A DNA stretch of 47,380 nucleotides from Caryophanales bacterium UBA1744 (GCA_002314915.1 DCHU01000012.1:1-47380); one strand, 5' to 3'; positions 1 through 8,342 are shown, counted from the first letter of the stretch. Translations and numbers: made by a program. Notes: generated by a model not told the origin, from the sequence alone.

Positions 1-2213
1 GTAGATATCTTAAATAAGATATCGATGTAGTCATCACTGGAATCTGTCGACCCGTTGTTGACTATCTGGTGGACATAGCGGACATTCTTAAGATCGTAGT
101 CTCCGGTTGGAGTTGTTCCACCGCCTCCACCATTACCGTTTGCGCCAATGTCGAGGTAAATCATGTATGCTGAAATGTTTCCAGATGAATCAGTACCAAT
201 AGCATAATCTCCCGCTGGCAAAGGAATTTCAGAATAATACAGTGTTCTGGCTAACGGAAGCTCGTTGTTTGCGGAATTGTATACGGTTTTGTAACCAGAT
301 GGTGCGGTGTCAGCTAATGAGATAGAGTCTCCATTGATGGATACATTTTTTATCTTCGTGACCGAAGTGATGGCGTTATTTGAATTTCTTTCAATTTTGT
401 ATAAATCAGGGGAGTTTTGTTTATTACCTGTAGACGATGGATCGCTAGGGTAAAAATAGCTTCCCATTACCATGGAAACATATCCACTTTGTGATAAAGA
501 AAAATTGATTGAACTATCCAAAAAAGAGTAATTTGATCCAGTTTTCCCAGTAATTTTAAAATTTTCATCCATTGTAACGGTGGTTGAGTTGTATCCATTG
601 GTCTTAATCGCTTTCTGCATACCCAATCCATACAACGCATTAGAACCGGAAAGCATGGCACCCAACTGGGAGCGAACCGCGCTGTATCTAACCAACCCCA
701 AGTCTGTACTATAGTCTTTAATCGGATATGTTGTTGTGGAAATCTCACTCGAAGTTGGCGCAGTAGCGTTTGTTTCGTCTTTAACTATGCAGTACTTTCC
801 TTGATCAACCGAGTAATAAAGCATTTTCACTTTTGAATCATCATAAAGATTTGTGGAATCTTGCCTTCCCGCTCCAAGGGAACGTTGTATTTCTTTAATT
901 GAAGTGATTCTTAAACGGACGTCACCGCTACTATTGGTAGATCCACCAACTACATAGCCGGTGTTGGAGGCGGACGTCAATTCACTATTGTGAGAATTGT
1001 AATAATCGTTTATGTGCCAGTTATAACTTGAGGTCCTATAAGTGACTTGTTTTATTATCTCATCGTCGCTATCAAGACCCGATTCTGAAATTTTGACGTT
1101 AATTGGTAAATACGTATTCTTTTTGAGATAGACAATTGAATATGTGCCGTTTGTTCCGGCGGCATTAACATTGGATTTCCAATAGAATTCATAGTTATCC
1201 CCGGCTCTTGTCAAATAAACATATCCGTCAAAATTAAAACTACTATTTGTTAAAGCATAGCCGTTTTGATAGGTCAAACTTGTTGTTGATTTTGTAATGA
1301 TATATCCCACCCTTCTAATCATGGTTTTCATATCAATACTTCCACCAAATCCGGCATCATCACCTGGACCATCACCACTTCCGGTACCGCTGTCGTCATA
1401 AGCCTCTTTCCATTCAGTATCTTCGGTTTCACCAATAAGACTGAATTTGGAGATTGGTCTAGCCGGATCATCTGCGTCATCGTCAACGAAGTGCTGCAAA
1501 CAAGTTGCACCCTGAGCAGCCTGAAGAGAACCATTAAGAACACCGATATCATGAACGGTGCCGTCATGACCATTAACATAACCGGCAACAATTCCCATAA
1601 GTGTTTGGCTTGTTGTTGATTTAACAACAACATTCTGGAGATTGAAGTGATGGAGGTTCAACTTATCAAGAACCTGTAATTCAGTATAGTCGAGATGTGT
1701 ATCACCTCTATTGATTCCTATTGGCTGAGGGTTTCCAACAATACCAAAGAAACCGACAACAGAGACGCCTGTTAGAGCCTGAACGGTACTTGGGTGTTTT
1801 GCTATATCGTTGAGGTTATTTGAAACAGTAAGGTTGCTAATTGTGTGACTTTGACCATCAAAAATGCCAATGAATGGGTTGGCTTGAGTGCCAATCGGAG
1901 GAAGAGCACTCCCTAAAGTGCTCATATCGATATCGTTTTTGAGTTTGAAATATGTTGGGCTGACCGTTGTGTTGAACTGGCCTAAGTACTGAAGCCACGC
2001 CAAATTGTACATGTGAATTGGCGAGGAGATAACATAAGCCTCCGTTTCCGATTTTCCAGAACCACTTTCGAAGTACGCCGCTGCAGTTGATCCATATCCT
2101 GTTCCGAAGTCAACATCGGTTCTAGCTTCAAACCACGCAACAGATGCAGTAATCAACGAGAAAAAGGACGCTGCTGCGACAATTGATGCAATAACTCCAA
2201 ACCTCTTCTTCAT
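1..2213 (-). CDS. Secreted GLUG-repeat surface protein with SipW/TasA-like N-terminus (3' end outside window)
   Basis: I translated this frame by hand from the ATG at 2213 and found no stop down to base 1, so at least 737 residues are present and the C-terminus lies beyond the left edge. The N-terminus is a Lys-Arg start, a hydrophobic segment and the motif SLITASVAWFEAR, close to the AWF-type region of SipW-dependent secreted proteins. Residues of about 60-200 contain a beta-helix type signature (NDIDMSTLG, then PFIGIFDGQSHTISNLTVS, then VVGFFGIVG and MGIVAGYVNG) typical of GLUG repeats in adhesins and surface proteins. A Gly/Asp-rich linker follows near residue 290. The start codon overlaps the stop of the upstream gene by one base (TGATG), so the two are translationally coupled. 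An exposed adhesin or matrix role is inference. Confidence 0.75.
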   Translation of the reverse strand, partial: MKKRFGVIASIVAAASFFSLITASVAWFEARTDVDFGTGYGSTAAAYFESGSGKSETEAYVISSPIHMYNLAWLQYLGQFNTTVSPTYFKLKNDIDMSTLGSALPPIGTQANPFIGIFDGQSHTISNLTVSNNLNDIAKHPSTVQALTGVSVVGFFGIVGNPQPIGINRGDTHLDYTELQVLDKLNLHHFNLQNVVVKSTTSQTLMGIVAGYVNGHDGTVHDIGVLNGSLQAAQGATCLQHFVDDDADDPARPISKFSLIGETEDTEWKEAYDDSGTGSGDGPGDDAGFGGSIDMKTMIRRVGYIITKSTTSLTYQNGYALTNSSFNFDGYVYLTRAGDNYEFYWKSNVNAAGTNGTYSIVYLKKNTYLPINVKISESGLDSDDEIIKQVTYRTSSYNWHINDYYNSHNSELTSASNTGYVVGGSTNSSGDVRLRITSIKEIQRSLGAGRQDSTNLYDDSKVKMLYYSVDQGKYCIVKDETNATAPTSSEISTTTYPIKDYSTDLGLVRYSAVRSQLGAMLSGSNALYGLGMQKAIKTNGYNSTTVTMDENFKITGKTGSNYSFLDSSINFSLSQSGYVSMVMGSYFYPSDPSSTGNKQNSPDLYKIERNSNNAITSVTKIKNVSINGDSISLADTAPSGYKTVYNSANNELPLARTLYYSEIPLPAGDYAIGTDSSGNISAYMIYLDIGANGNGGGGGTTPTGDYDLKNVRYVHQIVNNGSTDSSDDYIDILFKIS

Positions 2214-2989
2214 CAGTTGTTGCCTCCCGATGCATCGGTTAAATGGAAGCGATAATCAACATCAAACTGAAGGAATTTATAGGTCTCGCCAGAAATAATA
2301 GATTCTCCTAGGTAATTTGAGTAAATCTTATCTATTGATTTTTCATTATATCCAACAAGGATATAGAATTCCGAAACATTATTGAGTGTTCCCAAATTTA
2401 ATTCCGTTGACGTCAATGCGGTACAGTCATTGTTAACGAATGTGGATCTGGTTTTATTCTCATCAAAAATCATTTCGTATCTGCTACTCGCAGTATTGTG
2501 AGTAATAATCTGATTTCCATCACCATCCACCGCATCAGTTCTGATAATCTCAAATGATGTGATGTTGCTTAAAGGATTACCTGTTGGTTTAAGTTTATGA
2601 TCAGCATTAGAACCATCTGGACCATCAATATAGTAAGGGTCACTGGATGTTATCTGTGCGGATATTCCGATTGCGGAGAATGAACCGCTTAATTTTACTT
2701 TGATTAAAGATTGGCATCTCTTCTCCAAAGGAGAGTACTGCGCTAAAACGAACACGTCATTTGCAGCTGGAGTGTCATAGAAATAACGCATGCCCTGGAC
2801 ATGATCAACATCCTGACGAATGTTAAAGATTTCGATATCCTCGACAACGGTTCCATCAACTGCAAATACATCACTGACACCATTATCGACTGTGTTTTTA
2901 GCGGTGAACCAGGCAAATGTGACAAAAGAAAGACATACGACATTCAAGCATAAGATTGATGCTAGTGATGCGACGACGCTTTTCTTCAT
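2213..2989 (-). CDS. Small secreted protein with SipW/TasA-like signal region
   Basis: The protein has 258 residues. It starts with Met-Lys-Lys, a 20-residue hydrophobic segment and the motif FVTFAWFTAKNTVDNG, which resembles the region around the cleavage site of camelysin/TasA-type proteins processed by SipW. No lipobox is present. The rest is beta-strand rich with several Asp/Asn-rich stretches and no recognised enzyme motif. A strong GGAGGAG site lies 7 bases before the ATG, and a good promoter sits at 3045-3074. It is the first gene of a two-gene unit with the larger GLUG protein, whose N-terminus is related. A role as a minor or major fibre or matrix subunit is inference; a dedicated signal peptidase is not visible in the window. 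Confidence 0.75.
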   Translation of the reverse strand: MKKSVVASLASILCLNVVCLSFVTFAWFTAKNTVDNGVSDVFAVDGTVVEDIEIFNIRQDVDHVQGMRYFYDTPAANDVFVLAQYSPLEKRCQSLIKVKLSGSFSAIGISAQITSSDPYYIDGPDGSNADHKLKPTGNPLSNITSFEIIRTDAVDGDGNQIITHNTASSRYEMIFDENKTRSTFVNNDCTALTSTELNLGTLNNVSEFYILVGYNEKSIDKIYSNYLGESIISGETYKFLQFDVDYRFHLTDASGGNN

Positions 2990-3044
2990 CCACTCTCCTC
3001 CATACGTTCACCTTTTCATTACTAAATAATAAAAAAGTACGGGT

Positions 3045-3074
3045 ATTATACAAGAAAGGAACATTTTTTAACAA
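3045..3074 (-). promoter_or_regulatory. Sigma-A type promoter of the SipW-like protein pair
   Basis: On the minus strand the -35 box TTGTTA (3069-3074) and the perfect -10 box TATAAT (3045-3050) are separated by 18 bases. They lie about 55 bases upstream of the ATG at 2989. Confidence 0.65.
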
Positions 3075-3133
3075 TATGTATTCAAAAATGGTGCTTTTTT
3101 GAAAACAAAAAACGCTGTTTAGAGGCAAAAGAA

Positions 3134-3153
3134 AAGCCCATTTAATTGGGCTT
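3134..3153 (-). terminator. Rho-independent terminator of the AraC-family gene
   Basis: A 7-bp stem (AAGCCCA paired with TTGGGCTT) begins at the stop codon of the AraC-family gene and is followed on the minus strand by a T-rich run. The reverse side is also T-rich. Confidence 0.75.
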
Positions 3154-4018
3154 ATTTTTTAATGAATTTATTGTAGTAATCGGATGGGGTCTTGCCGGTA
3201 ACTCTCTTGAACGCTTCAGTGAACGTAGACAGATTTCTGTATCCTGTTGAATCAGCAATCTTGGTGAATGAATCCTCTCCGCTGATCATCATGGCTTTGG
3301 CCTCGCTGATCCTTAATTTGTTCAAATGAACAATAGGAGAATCGTTCATATAGCCTTTGAACGCCTTTGTGAAGTATGTTGGTGAGTAGCCTGACATCTT
3401 TGCTAGCATCTCGATGTTCAGTGTCTTGTCACTGCAGTGCTCAGCCATGTAGAGAATGACCGATTTGATATTCTTGTGATACTTCTTCTCCGGTCTTCTG
3501 TTATCCACTTTCTTGGACAATCCTTCTTCGATGAGAATTGAGACGATGAGCTTTCCTAAGCTTTCAAGCTTAAATGTGTTTGGTTCCGCCTTATTAAACT
3601 CATTCTGGAACTCGTGAACGGTGTCAAAGAATCCGAATGGAACATCATATCTTGTATAGAAGTATTCGCCTTCATAACCGAGGATCTTCTTCTGCTTTTC
3701 AAGGAAGTCCATGTTCACGGTGATGTTATAACAATGTGAATGCTCTAAAGACAATCCAAGACCGTGTGGAACCATTGGATTAACGGGATAAATGTATCCC
3801 ACTTCACCGATGTAGCTGGCCTTGTCATATACGATAAGAGGGATGGTTTTGACCGGAATCAAAAACTCATATTCTTGGTGAGAGTGGCTAAAAGGCTCAA
3901 TCGTGTCTCTTCCCTCTTCATAGATATACTCCGCAATAGAAAGGAATTTGATTGTGGCGATTGAGTTGTAGTTTTTTATTTGTTCAATGCTTGAACCGTG
4001 TGCTTGAATAACGCTCAT
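3152..4018 (-). CDS. AraC/XylS-family transcriptional regulator
   Basis: The protein has 288 residues. The N-terminal two thirds look like the cupin-type sensing domain of AraC proteins, including an HSHQEYEFLIP stretch near residue 46 that is typical of the sugar-binding cupin. Residues of about 180-288 form the double helix-turn-helix domain: KNIKSVILYMAEHCSDKTLNIEMLAKMSGYSPTYFTKAFK and then FTKIADSTGYRNLSTFTEAFKRVTGKTPSDY, an excellent match to the family signature. It probably responds to a sugar or other small molecule and activates nearby genes. It has its own terminator and is separated from the phosphatase gene upstream by another, so it is transcribed alone. The ribosome binding site is weak (AAAGAAA). 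Confidence 0.92.
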   Translation of the reverse strand: MSVIQAHGSSIEQIKNYNSIATIKFLSIAEYIYEEGRDTIEPFSHSHQEYEFLIPVKTIPLIVYDKASYIGEVGYIYPVNPMVPHGLGLSLEHSHCYNITVNMDFLEKQKKILGYEGEYFYTRYDVPFGFFDTVHEFQNEFNKAEPNTFKLESLGKLIVSILIEEGLSKKVDNRRPEKKYHKNIKSVILYMAEHCSDKTLNIEMLAKMSGYSPTYFTKAFKGYMNDSPIVHLNKLRISEAKAMMISGEDSFTKIADSTGYRNLSTFTEAFKRVTGKTPSDYYNKFIKK

Positions 4019-4063
4019 AAACAGATTTCTTTGATATGTCTATTAAATCTAAAACCATTCAAT

Positions 4064-4078
4064 ATTTACATAGTAAAT
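4064..4078. promoter_or_regulatory. Inverted repeat upstream of the AraC-family gene
   Basis: ATTTAC-ATA-GTAAAT is a perfect 6-bp dyad 46 bases before the regulator start. It could be an autoregulatory operator. No clear -35/-10 pair could be fixed around it. Confidence 0.3.
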
Positions 4079-4133
4079 GTGTTAGTTTTCAATTATTTGC
4101 CATTAATCAAAGGGAAATTCATTATATTGCAAA

Positions 4134-4163
4134 AAAGCACCCAATCATTTGAGTGAGTGCTTT
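4134..4163 (-). terminator. Terminator of the first tyrosine phosphatase gene
   Basis: AAAGCAC pairs with GTGCTTT around a 16-base loop, and on the minus strand the stem is followed by a T run, 11 bases after the phosphatase stop codon. Confidence 0.7.
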
Positions 4164-4173
4164 GAATACTCTT

Positions 4174-6501
4174 TTATTTTGAAGTCAGTTTAATGCCAGA
4201 AACGTATGTCGTATATCCGCTTCCAATCCAGTTCAACTTGATTTGTTTTGCTCCGGTTGGGATATCGACATCTACAATATCTCCGTATTTGAATTCCGTT
4301 CCGGTCCACAAATCTCCATAAGTTGATGTTGTGGTCACGCTTGTTGTGACATCATCGACGGCAACGGTATATTTATCGCTGATTGTTTGGCTATTGTGGC
4401 TGTCATTGTTCGTCTGAGTTAGTTTTGCAGAAATGGCAACGGTGTATTTGCCAGCCTTGATATCTGCAGGAAGATTCCATGTAGCATATGCTGGATTACC
4501 GTTTTTGGTGAATCTGTCTGAGCTGGTTTTCAAACCATCCACAGTATTCTCAATCGCTAATTCATAAGATGTTGCATCACCGGTTGCTGGTGGCGTCTCT
4601 GGTTCAGTTGGATCGGTGGTTGGAGGCGTTACTGGGTCGGTTGTTCCCACATTATCCCCTCCTGCTCCGAAGACACAAAGTGTGCCGAGGTTGATTGGGT
4701 TTGAGTTTGCAGAACCGACCACTTTGACGACGCTTTCGCCCGCTGGGAAGTCATATGTTCCAAGGATGACTGGATAGTAGTTAACGCGGTTGTTGACGTT
4801 ACCCATGCCTGCCTCCTGGAATGTCTGCGATTTCTTGGTTATCGCATTACCACTGACTGTTGCTGAGACATAGTTCTCAATCTTCTTTGAAGATGAGTAA
4901 TCTGAGTTTCCGAGGTATGCGACAATCTGACCTTTGAATGCCTTCTCTGCGTTGACTTTAAGGCTGACGCCCTTGCTTGAGCTATTCATAACAACATAGT
5001 TGTCTGGGTTGTTTCTTGAACCATCACCCTTAGATAATGACTGACCGCCTTCGAGTGTGAGTTTGTCGGCGGTTAAGGCAACCTGTCCGGCGTCATTGTT
5101 CTGAGCTTTTGTGCCTTCTGTGAGGTTGTTAATGACTGAATCTAATGTGCTGCGTGATAATCCACAAGCAAGGAGCATGTTATATACCTTGTTCTTGAAG
5201 GTTGCGCCTTCCATAGCAAGGATCTGGTTGCAGTAGTTCTCGATGTTGTCCTGACCTGCTGCACTACCGATGTATCTCTTCTCTTCGATGTTGCCGAAGT
5301 TGGAGAATAAGTAATCCTGATAAACTTCGTTTAGTGGAACACCTAACAATCCGTTTGTGAGGATTGAACATAAGCCGGTTCTATCGGTTCCGATACGGCA
5401 ATGGAAGTATGCTGGATAGTTGTTTGCGTTTGCGATGCACTCGAAGTAATCCTTAACTGACTCAGCGTTTCTTGAGAAGTGATGAGCGGCGTTTCCTCCA
5501 TAATCCATGAAGAAGTCTTTGACTGTTGTACCTGAGAGATTGAGGTTATATGAGGTGCTGCCGTTAACGTTGATTTCTGTCTTCACCTTAAGGTGATTTG
5601 TCATCTCTTCTTTACCTGCGGCGTTGATCTTACCCTTACCTTCAACGTTTGATGACTTTGTCTGGAAGTTATTTCCGGATGTTCTGTAGAGGAGGCCCTG
5701 TTTGATTGTGCCGCCATCTTCGGTCTTTCTTCCACCTAAGTCACGGCAGTTTGTAAGACCCTCGATTTTGAGGTTTCTTGGAGCGGTCTCGTCAACCTTG
5801 AATGTCTTGATATCAGAGGCTGCTGAAGTTCCGTCTGTGTAGTACGCGATGACCTTGAAATAATTGGTTCCAAGCCAAACATTGATTAAATCAATGCTCT
5901 TAGCTGTTGTACCTTTTACTTCGTAAGCATCAGACAAATCAGCTTTCATGCCGAATTTGACAGCGTAGTTCTTAACTGTCTTTCCCGATACAGGCGTATG
6001 GTTCCATGCAAGCTTGACTGAGTTAGGATCTGAGAGGAATTCAGTTCCTCCTGGATAATCATTTGCGTTCATGGTCGCATAATCACCTGTGTAGGCAAGA
6101 TAAGTTGCCTGACGGTCAGTGTGGATTTTCTTAACCTCGTTGAGGTCTGTTGTGATTTCAAACGTTCCTGCCTGAACTGGGGTTTCTGCCTGGGATGAAG
6201 AGGTCTTCTGTTCCGATGACGATGTCTTTGTCTGAGATGATGATGTTTTCTGCTCGCTAGAAGTCTTTTGTTCGGATGAGGTCTTCTGCTCAGAAGATGT
6301 TTTCTGTTCTGATGTCTTTGATGATTCAGAAGTTTTCTCTTCTTCAGATGTCTCCACTACTTCTGATGTATTTGTATTCTGCGATGTCTCTGTAACTGGA
6401 TCGCTTGCGGTGTTTGATGAGACTGGTGTTGGTTTAACCGGTCCGCATGCAGCGAGTGCAAGTGAGGCAAAAAGGACTACTAATCTACTCTTGTGTTTCA
6501 T
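4174..6501 (-). CDS. Surface lipoprotein tyrosine phosphatase with C-terminal binding domain
   Basis: The protein has 775 residues. The signal peptide ends in lipobox LAAC with lipidated Cys19. Residues 45-105 are a Ser/Thr/Glu/Gln/Lys linker containing repeated TSSEQK hexapeptides. Residues of about 110-240 resemble a fibronectin-III-like domain. Residues 245-475 form a Y_phosphatase3-type domain with the diagnostic NCRDLGG (251-257) and the active-site loop HCRIGTDRTG, giving the CX5R pair Cys368/Arg374. Two beta-rich modules follow, the last (about 645-775) CBM-like. It should hydrolyse phosphate esters outside the cell; substrates could be phosphoproteins, phosphoinositides or other phosphates. 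AGAGGAG precedes the ATG. It is a close paralogue of the gene at 8343-9977, and its upstream region shares sequence elements with that gene. Confidence 0.88.
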   Translation of the reverse strand: MKHKSRLVVLFASLALAACGPVKPTPVSSNTASDPVTETSQNTNTSEVVETSEEEKTSESSKTSEQKTSSEQKTSSEQKTSSEQKTSSSQTKTSSSEQKTSSSQAETPVQAGTFEITTDLNEVKKIHTDRQATYLAYTGDYATMNANDYPGGTEFLSDPNSVKLAWNHTPVSGKTVKNYAVKFGMKADLSDAYEVKGTTAKSIDLINVWLGTNYFKVIAYYTDGTSAASDIKTFKVDETAPRNLKIEGLTNCRDLGGRKTEDGGTIKQGLLYRTSGNNFQTKSSNVEGKGKINAAGKEEMTNHLKVKTEINVNGSTSYNLNLSGTTVKDFFMDYGGNAAHHFSRNAESVKDYFECIANANNYPAYFHCRIGTDRTGLCSILTNGLLGVPLNEVYQDYLFSNFGNIEEKRYIGSAAGQDNIENYCNQILAMEGATFKNKVYNMLLACGLSRSTLDSVINNLTEGTKAQNNDAGQVALTADKLTLEGGQSLSKGDGSRNNPDNYVVMNSSSKGVSLKVNAEKAFKGQIVAYLGNSDYSSSKKIENYVSATVSGNAITKKSQTFQEAGMGNVNNRVNYYPVILGTYDFPAGESVVKVVGSANSNPINLGTLCVFGAGGDNVGTTDPVTPPTTDPTEPETPPATGDATSYELAIENTVDGLKTSSDRFTKNGNPAYATWNLPADIKAGKYTVAISAKLTQTNNDSHNSQTISDKYTVAVDDVTTSVTTTSTYGDLWTGTEFKYGDIVDVDIPTGAKQIKLNWIGSGYTTYVSGIKLTSK
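6226..6320 (-). repeat. 18-bp tandem repeats encoding TSSEQK linker
   Basis: This part of the phosphatase gene encodes at least five near-identical TSSEQK hexapeptides. It is a low-complexity spacer between lipid anchor and folded domains and is likely to vary in length by slippage. The same kind of linker (TSSEEK) occurs at 26988-27075 in an unrelated lipoprotein. Confidence 0.8.
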
Positions 6502-6550
6502 GATTATCTCCTCTCATGGTTTCGGTGATGGTTAAAGAATAACCGCTAAT

Positions 6551-6603
6551 ACGTGTACATAAATGCGCGATGATGTCATTTATTGTGGGACAATCTTACG
6601 CAT
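6551..6603. promoter_or_regulatory. Candidate operator region of the first tyrosine phosphatase gene
   Basis: The element ACGTGTACATAAATGCGC (6551-6568) is 50 bases upstream of the ATG. GACAATCTTACG (6589-6600) followed by ACGCAT (6598-6603) lies further out. Both blocks recur in the same order before the paralogous phosphatase gene (10004-10075). A regulator site is inference; no confident -35/-10 pair was found. Confidence 0.4.
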
Positions 6604-6627
6604 TTACATGCACTCAAGTGATAAAAA

Positions 6628-6647
6628 AGACCGCTAAAATGCGGTCT
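6628..6647 (-). terminator. Terminator of the small membrane protein / PstS-like operon
   Basis: AGACCGC-TAAAAT-GCGGTCT forms a perfect 7-bp stem followed on the minus strand by six Ts, just after the 79-residue gene. Confidence 0.85.
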
Positions 6648-6665
6648 AAATATTGATTGTCAACA

Positions 6666-6905
6666 CTACATGAAACTAATCATGCCGCAATTGATCATTA
6701 TGAGAACCATGCCGGTTAAAGCGGACAATGTGCCGAAGATTATCAGGGACACAATTGAAGCTTTTGCGTTCTTCTTATGTCGCAATTGATGAATCATAAA
6801 TCCCATCGAAATAAGAGCGGCTGCGCCGTATATGAACGGTCCAAACGCAACCGAAAAAAGAAATGCGTACAGGATGGCGACTGAAATGAAGGTAGTAAAA
6901 TCCAT
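6666..6905 (-). CDS. Small hydrophobic membrane protein (79 aa)
   Basis: I place the start at the ATG at 6905 because AGGAGG (6916-6921) is 10 bases upstream of it. A TTG three codons earlier would almost touch that site. The protein has an N-terminal transmembrane pair (about residues 5-32), a short basic loop (HQLRHKKNAK) and a third hydrophobic segment, ending in GMISFM. It shares layout, a GPF motif in the first membrane segment, an LSAL motif and the ISFM end with the 77-residue protein just upstream, so the two are probably tandem paralogues. It is the last gene of the operon that contains the PstS-like protein. No function is recognised. Confidence 0.7.
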   Translation of the reverse strand: MDFTTFISVAILYAFLFSVAFGPFIYGAAALISMGFMIHQLRHKKNAKASIVSLIIFGTLSALTGMVLIMINCGMISFM

Positions 6906-6933
6906 AAGTAACAATCCTCCTAACTAACAATAC

Positions 6934-7167
6934 CTACATAAAGGAGATATATCCAACCTTAATTCCAATCCAAATGTACCACATGAGTGCAGAGAGTATT
7001 AAGAATACGATCATCCATATCAAAGAACCGACAAATCTTTGTTTTTTTATGATTCTGATAATCACGGAAAAGAGAGTAATCAAAAACCCCGCAAGAAAGC
7101 CAAAAGGACCTAGCACTAAGGTTATGATGAGAAACAGAGAAAGGAGTGTATACAGCACGGTGGACAT
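6934..7167 (-). CDS. Small hydrophobic membrane protein (77 aa), paralogue of its neighbour
   Basis: The sequence is almost entirely hydrophobic apart from a central basic stretch (IIRIIKKQR), predicting three membrane segments with that loop facing the cytosol. It ends in GYISFM. The ATG lies 3 bases after the stop of the PstS-like gene and has only a weak GGGG site, so translation is probably coupled. It shares GPF, LSAL and the C-terminal ISFM with the 79-residue protein downstream. The function is unknown; the constant company of the phosphate-binding-like protein suggests an accessory or anchoring role, which is inference. Confidence 0.7.
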   Translation of the reverse strand: MSTVLYTLLSLFLIITLVLGPFGFLAGFLITLFSVIIRIIKKQRFVGSLIWMIVFLILSALMWYIWIGIKVGYISFM

Positions 7168-7170
7168 AAT

Positions 7171-8124
7171 TTATAACCCCACAAATCCAGTCTCATTTAC
7201 AATGTCTTGTCCTTCTTCCGATAAGACATAATCAATTACTTTCTGTACATTAGGATTGGTGTCGCCTTTCCTTGTTACCATATAAATATTGCTGATAATC
7301 GGATATGTTCCGTTTTGTATATTCTCCTTATTAGGAGAAATACCGTTAACCGATATCATTTTAACGCCAGATGACGTGTTCAAACCTTCGACGTAATATC
7401 TGAATGAGAATCCGATTGATTGGCCAAACCAACCTAGCGCGCTGCCTTTGACCATCTTCTCTCCGTTCATGAATTTTTCCATTGTGGTTTGAGAACCAGA
7501 ACCTTCATTTCTGTAGAGAGGCGTGCACAATCTATGGGCTCCGCCTACCTTGTCCCAGGTTTTGATTTTGCCTGAATAGATGCCTCTAATCTCATCCACT
7601 TCAAGCGAATCCACTTTGTTGTTGATATTAACGAGGAAAACGAATGCTTCATGACCGATTGGAGTGAGTTCAAGTTCCACTCCTTTTTCTTCGGCGTAGG
7701 CTAATTGTTCTTTAGATGGTCTTGCGCAGAAGATGATGTCGGATGTTTTATCGACTATTCCTTTGTAAGCACCCCTTGTGTTCGTGTAGATAAGCGATGA
7801 ATCGCTTGAGAACTCTCCGTTTGAATAGTGAACCGACTCTTCTGGGTAAAGTCTATGGGCAATCGCAGAGAACACCGGGAATAAAGCGGCCGCTCCATCG
7901 ATGACAGGTAAATCACCGGTTAATTTCTCGCCTTCTTTTATAACGATTTCAGACTCAGAGTCGAATGGAAGAAACTTGCTTACCTCAACGGATTTGGCAC
8001 TCATCTCCTTAGAGAAATCGTTGATGCAACGTTGAGTGCAGACGGTAAAAATGCTCGCGTCAAACCCGATGATAAAAGTGGCTAATCCGGCAATAGAAAG
8101 AATCTGCTTTGTTATCTTCTTCAT
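7171..8124 (-). CDS. PstS-like phosphate-binding protein, membrane anchored
   Basis: The protein has 317 residues. An N-terminal membrane segment (about 8-30) lacks a proper lipobox, so it is likely held by an uncleaved anchor. The rest matches the PBP-like phosphate-binding family of PstS: DGAAALFPVFSAIAHRLYP near residue 76, then DIIFCARPS, IRGIYSGKI-TWDKVGG, and the phosphate-loop region YRNEGSGSQTTMEKFM near 200. No PstC, PstA or PstB is nearby, so it is not part of a normal Pst transporter here. The start overlaps the stop of the 46-residue gene upstream (ATGA), with AAAGGAGATAGG before it. It sits between two extracellular phosphatase genes. Possible roles are capture of released phosphate or ligand sensing. 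Confidence 0.82.
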   Translation of the reverse strand: MKKITKQILSIAGLATFIIGFDASIFTVCTQRCINDFSKEMSAKSVEVSKFLPFDSESEIVIKEGEKLTGDLPVIDGAAALFPVFSAIAHRLYPEESVHYSNGEFSSDSSLIYTNTRGAYKGIVDKTSDIIFCARPSKEQLAYAEEKGVELELTPIGHEAFVFLVNINNKVDSLEVDEIRGIYSGKIKTWDKVGGAHRLCTPLYRNEGSGSQTTMEKFMNGEKMVKGSALGWFGQSIGFSFRYYVEGLNTSSGVKMISVNGISPNKENIQNGTYPIISNIYMVTRKGDTNPNVQKVIDYVLSEEGQDIVNETGFVGL

Positions 8125-8261
8125 CCTATCTCCTTTCCGATAAACGTTATCATCGAAACGTTATCGTAGAGGTGATTTGTGATGATCAGTAAAGCAATCG
8201 TCGCAATGACTCCAACAGCAAGAACGGCGAATAAGATTGTGTAGAACTTCTTGTCTGACAT
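8121..8261 (-). CDS. 46-residue single-pass membrane protein, first gene of the PstS-like operon
   Basis: This short frame runs MSDKKFYTILFAVLAVGVI and so on to the stop at 8121, with one clear membrane segment (about 6-27) and a short outside tail. Its stop overlaps the PstS-like start codon (ATGA), which is strong support for a real coupled gene. No usable Shine-Dalgarno is present: GGGGGT touches the ATG, while a TAGAAT -10 box (8268-8273) ends 6 bases before it, so the mRNA may be leaderless. The function is unknown. Confidence 0.65.
   Translation of the reverse strand: MSDKKFYTILFAVLAVGVIATIALLIITNHLYDNVSMITFIGKEIG
8138..8166 (-). promoter_or_regulatory. Hairpin just before the PstS-like ribosome binding site
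   Basis: CGATAACGTT and AACGTTTATCG are complementary with one bulged base around an 8-base loop. The hairpin lies at the 3' end of the 46-residue gene, directly before AAAGGAG of the PstS-like gene. It could control translation, set an RNA processing point, or be a LacI-type operator. Confidence 0.35.
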
Positions 8262-8267
8262 ACCCCC

Positions 8268-8295
8268 ATTCTACCACCATTAATCAAAAAAGCAA
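8268..8295 (-). promoter_or_regulatory. Promoter of the PstS-like operon, apparently leaderless
   Basis: On the minus strand TTGCTT (8290-8295) and TAGAAT (8268-8273) are 16 bases apart. The ATG at 8261 begins 7 bases after the -10 box, where transcription would be expected to start. The -35 overlaps the T-run of the upstream terminator. Confidence 0.5.
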
Positions 8296-8325
8296 AAACC
8301 CTCTAACCGTTAAGCTAAAGGGTTT
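8296..8325 (-). terminator. Terminator of the second tyrosine phosphatase gene
   Basis: AAACCCT pairs with AGGGTTT, with further pairing inside the loop, followed on the minus strand by TTGCTTTTTT. A second dyad (AACTAA-TTTA-TTAGTT) lies over the stop codon. Confidence 0.75.
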
Positions 8326-8342
8326 ATTAACTAATTTATTAG

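Noticed and set aside
2898..3128. 76-codon frame over the promoter of the SipW-like gene
   Set aside because: It overlaps both the promoter and the N-terminus of the supported gene and shows no domain.
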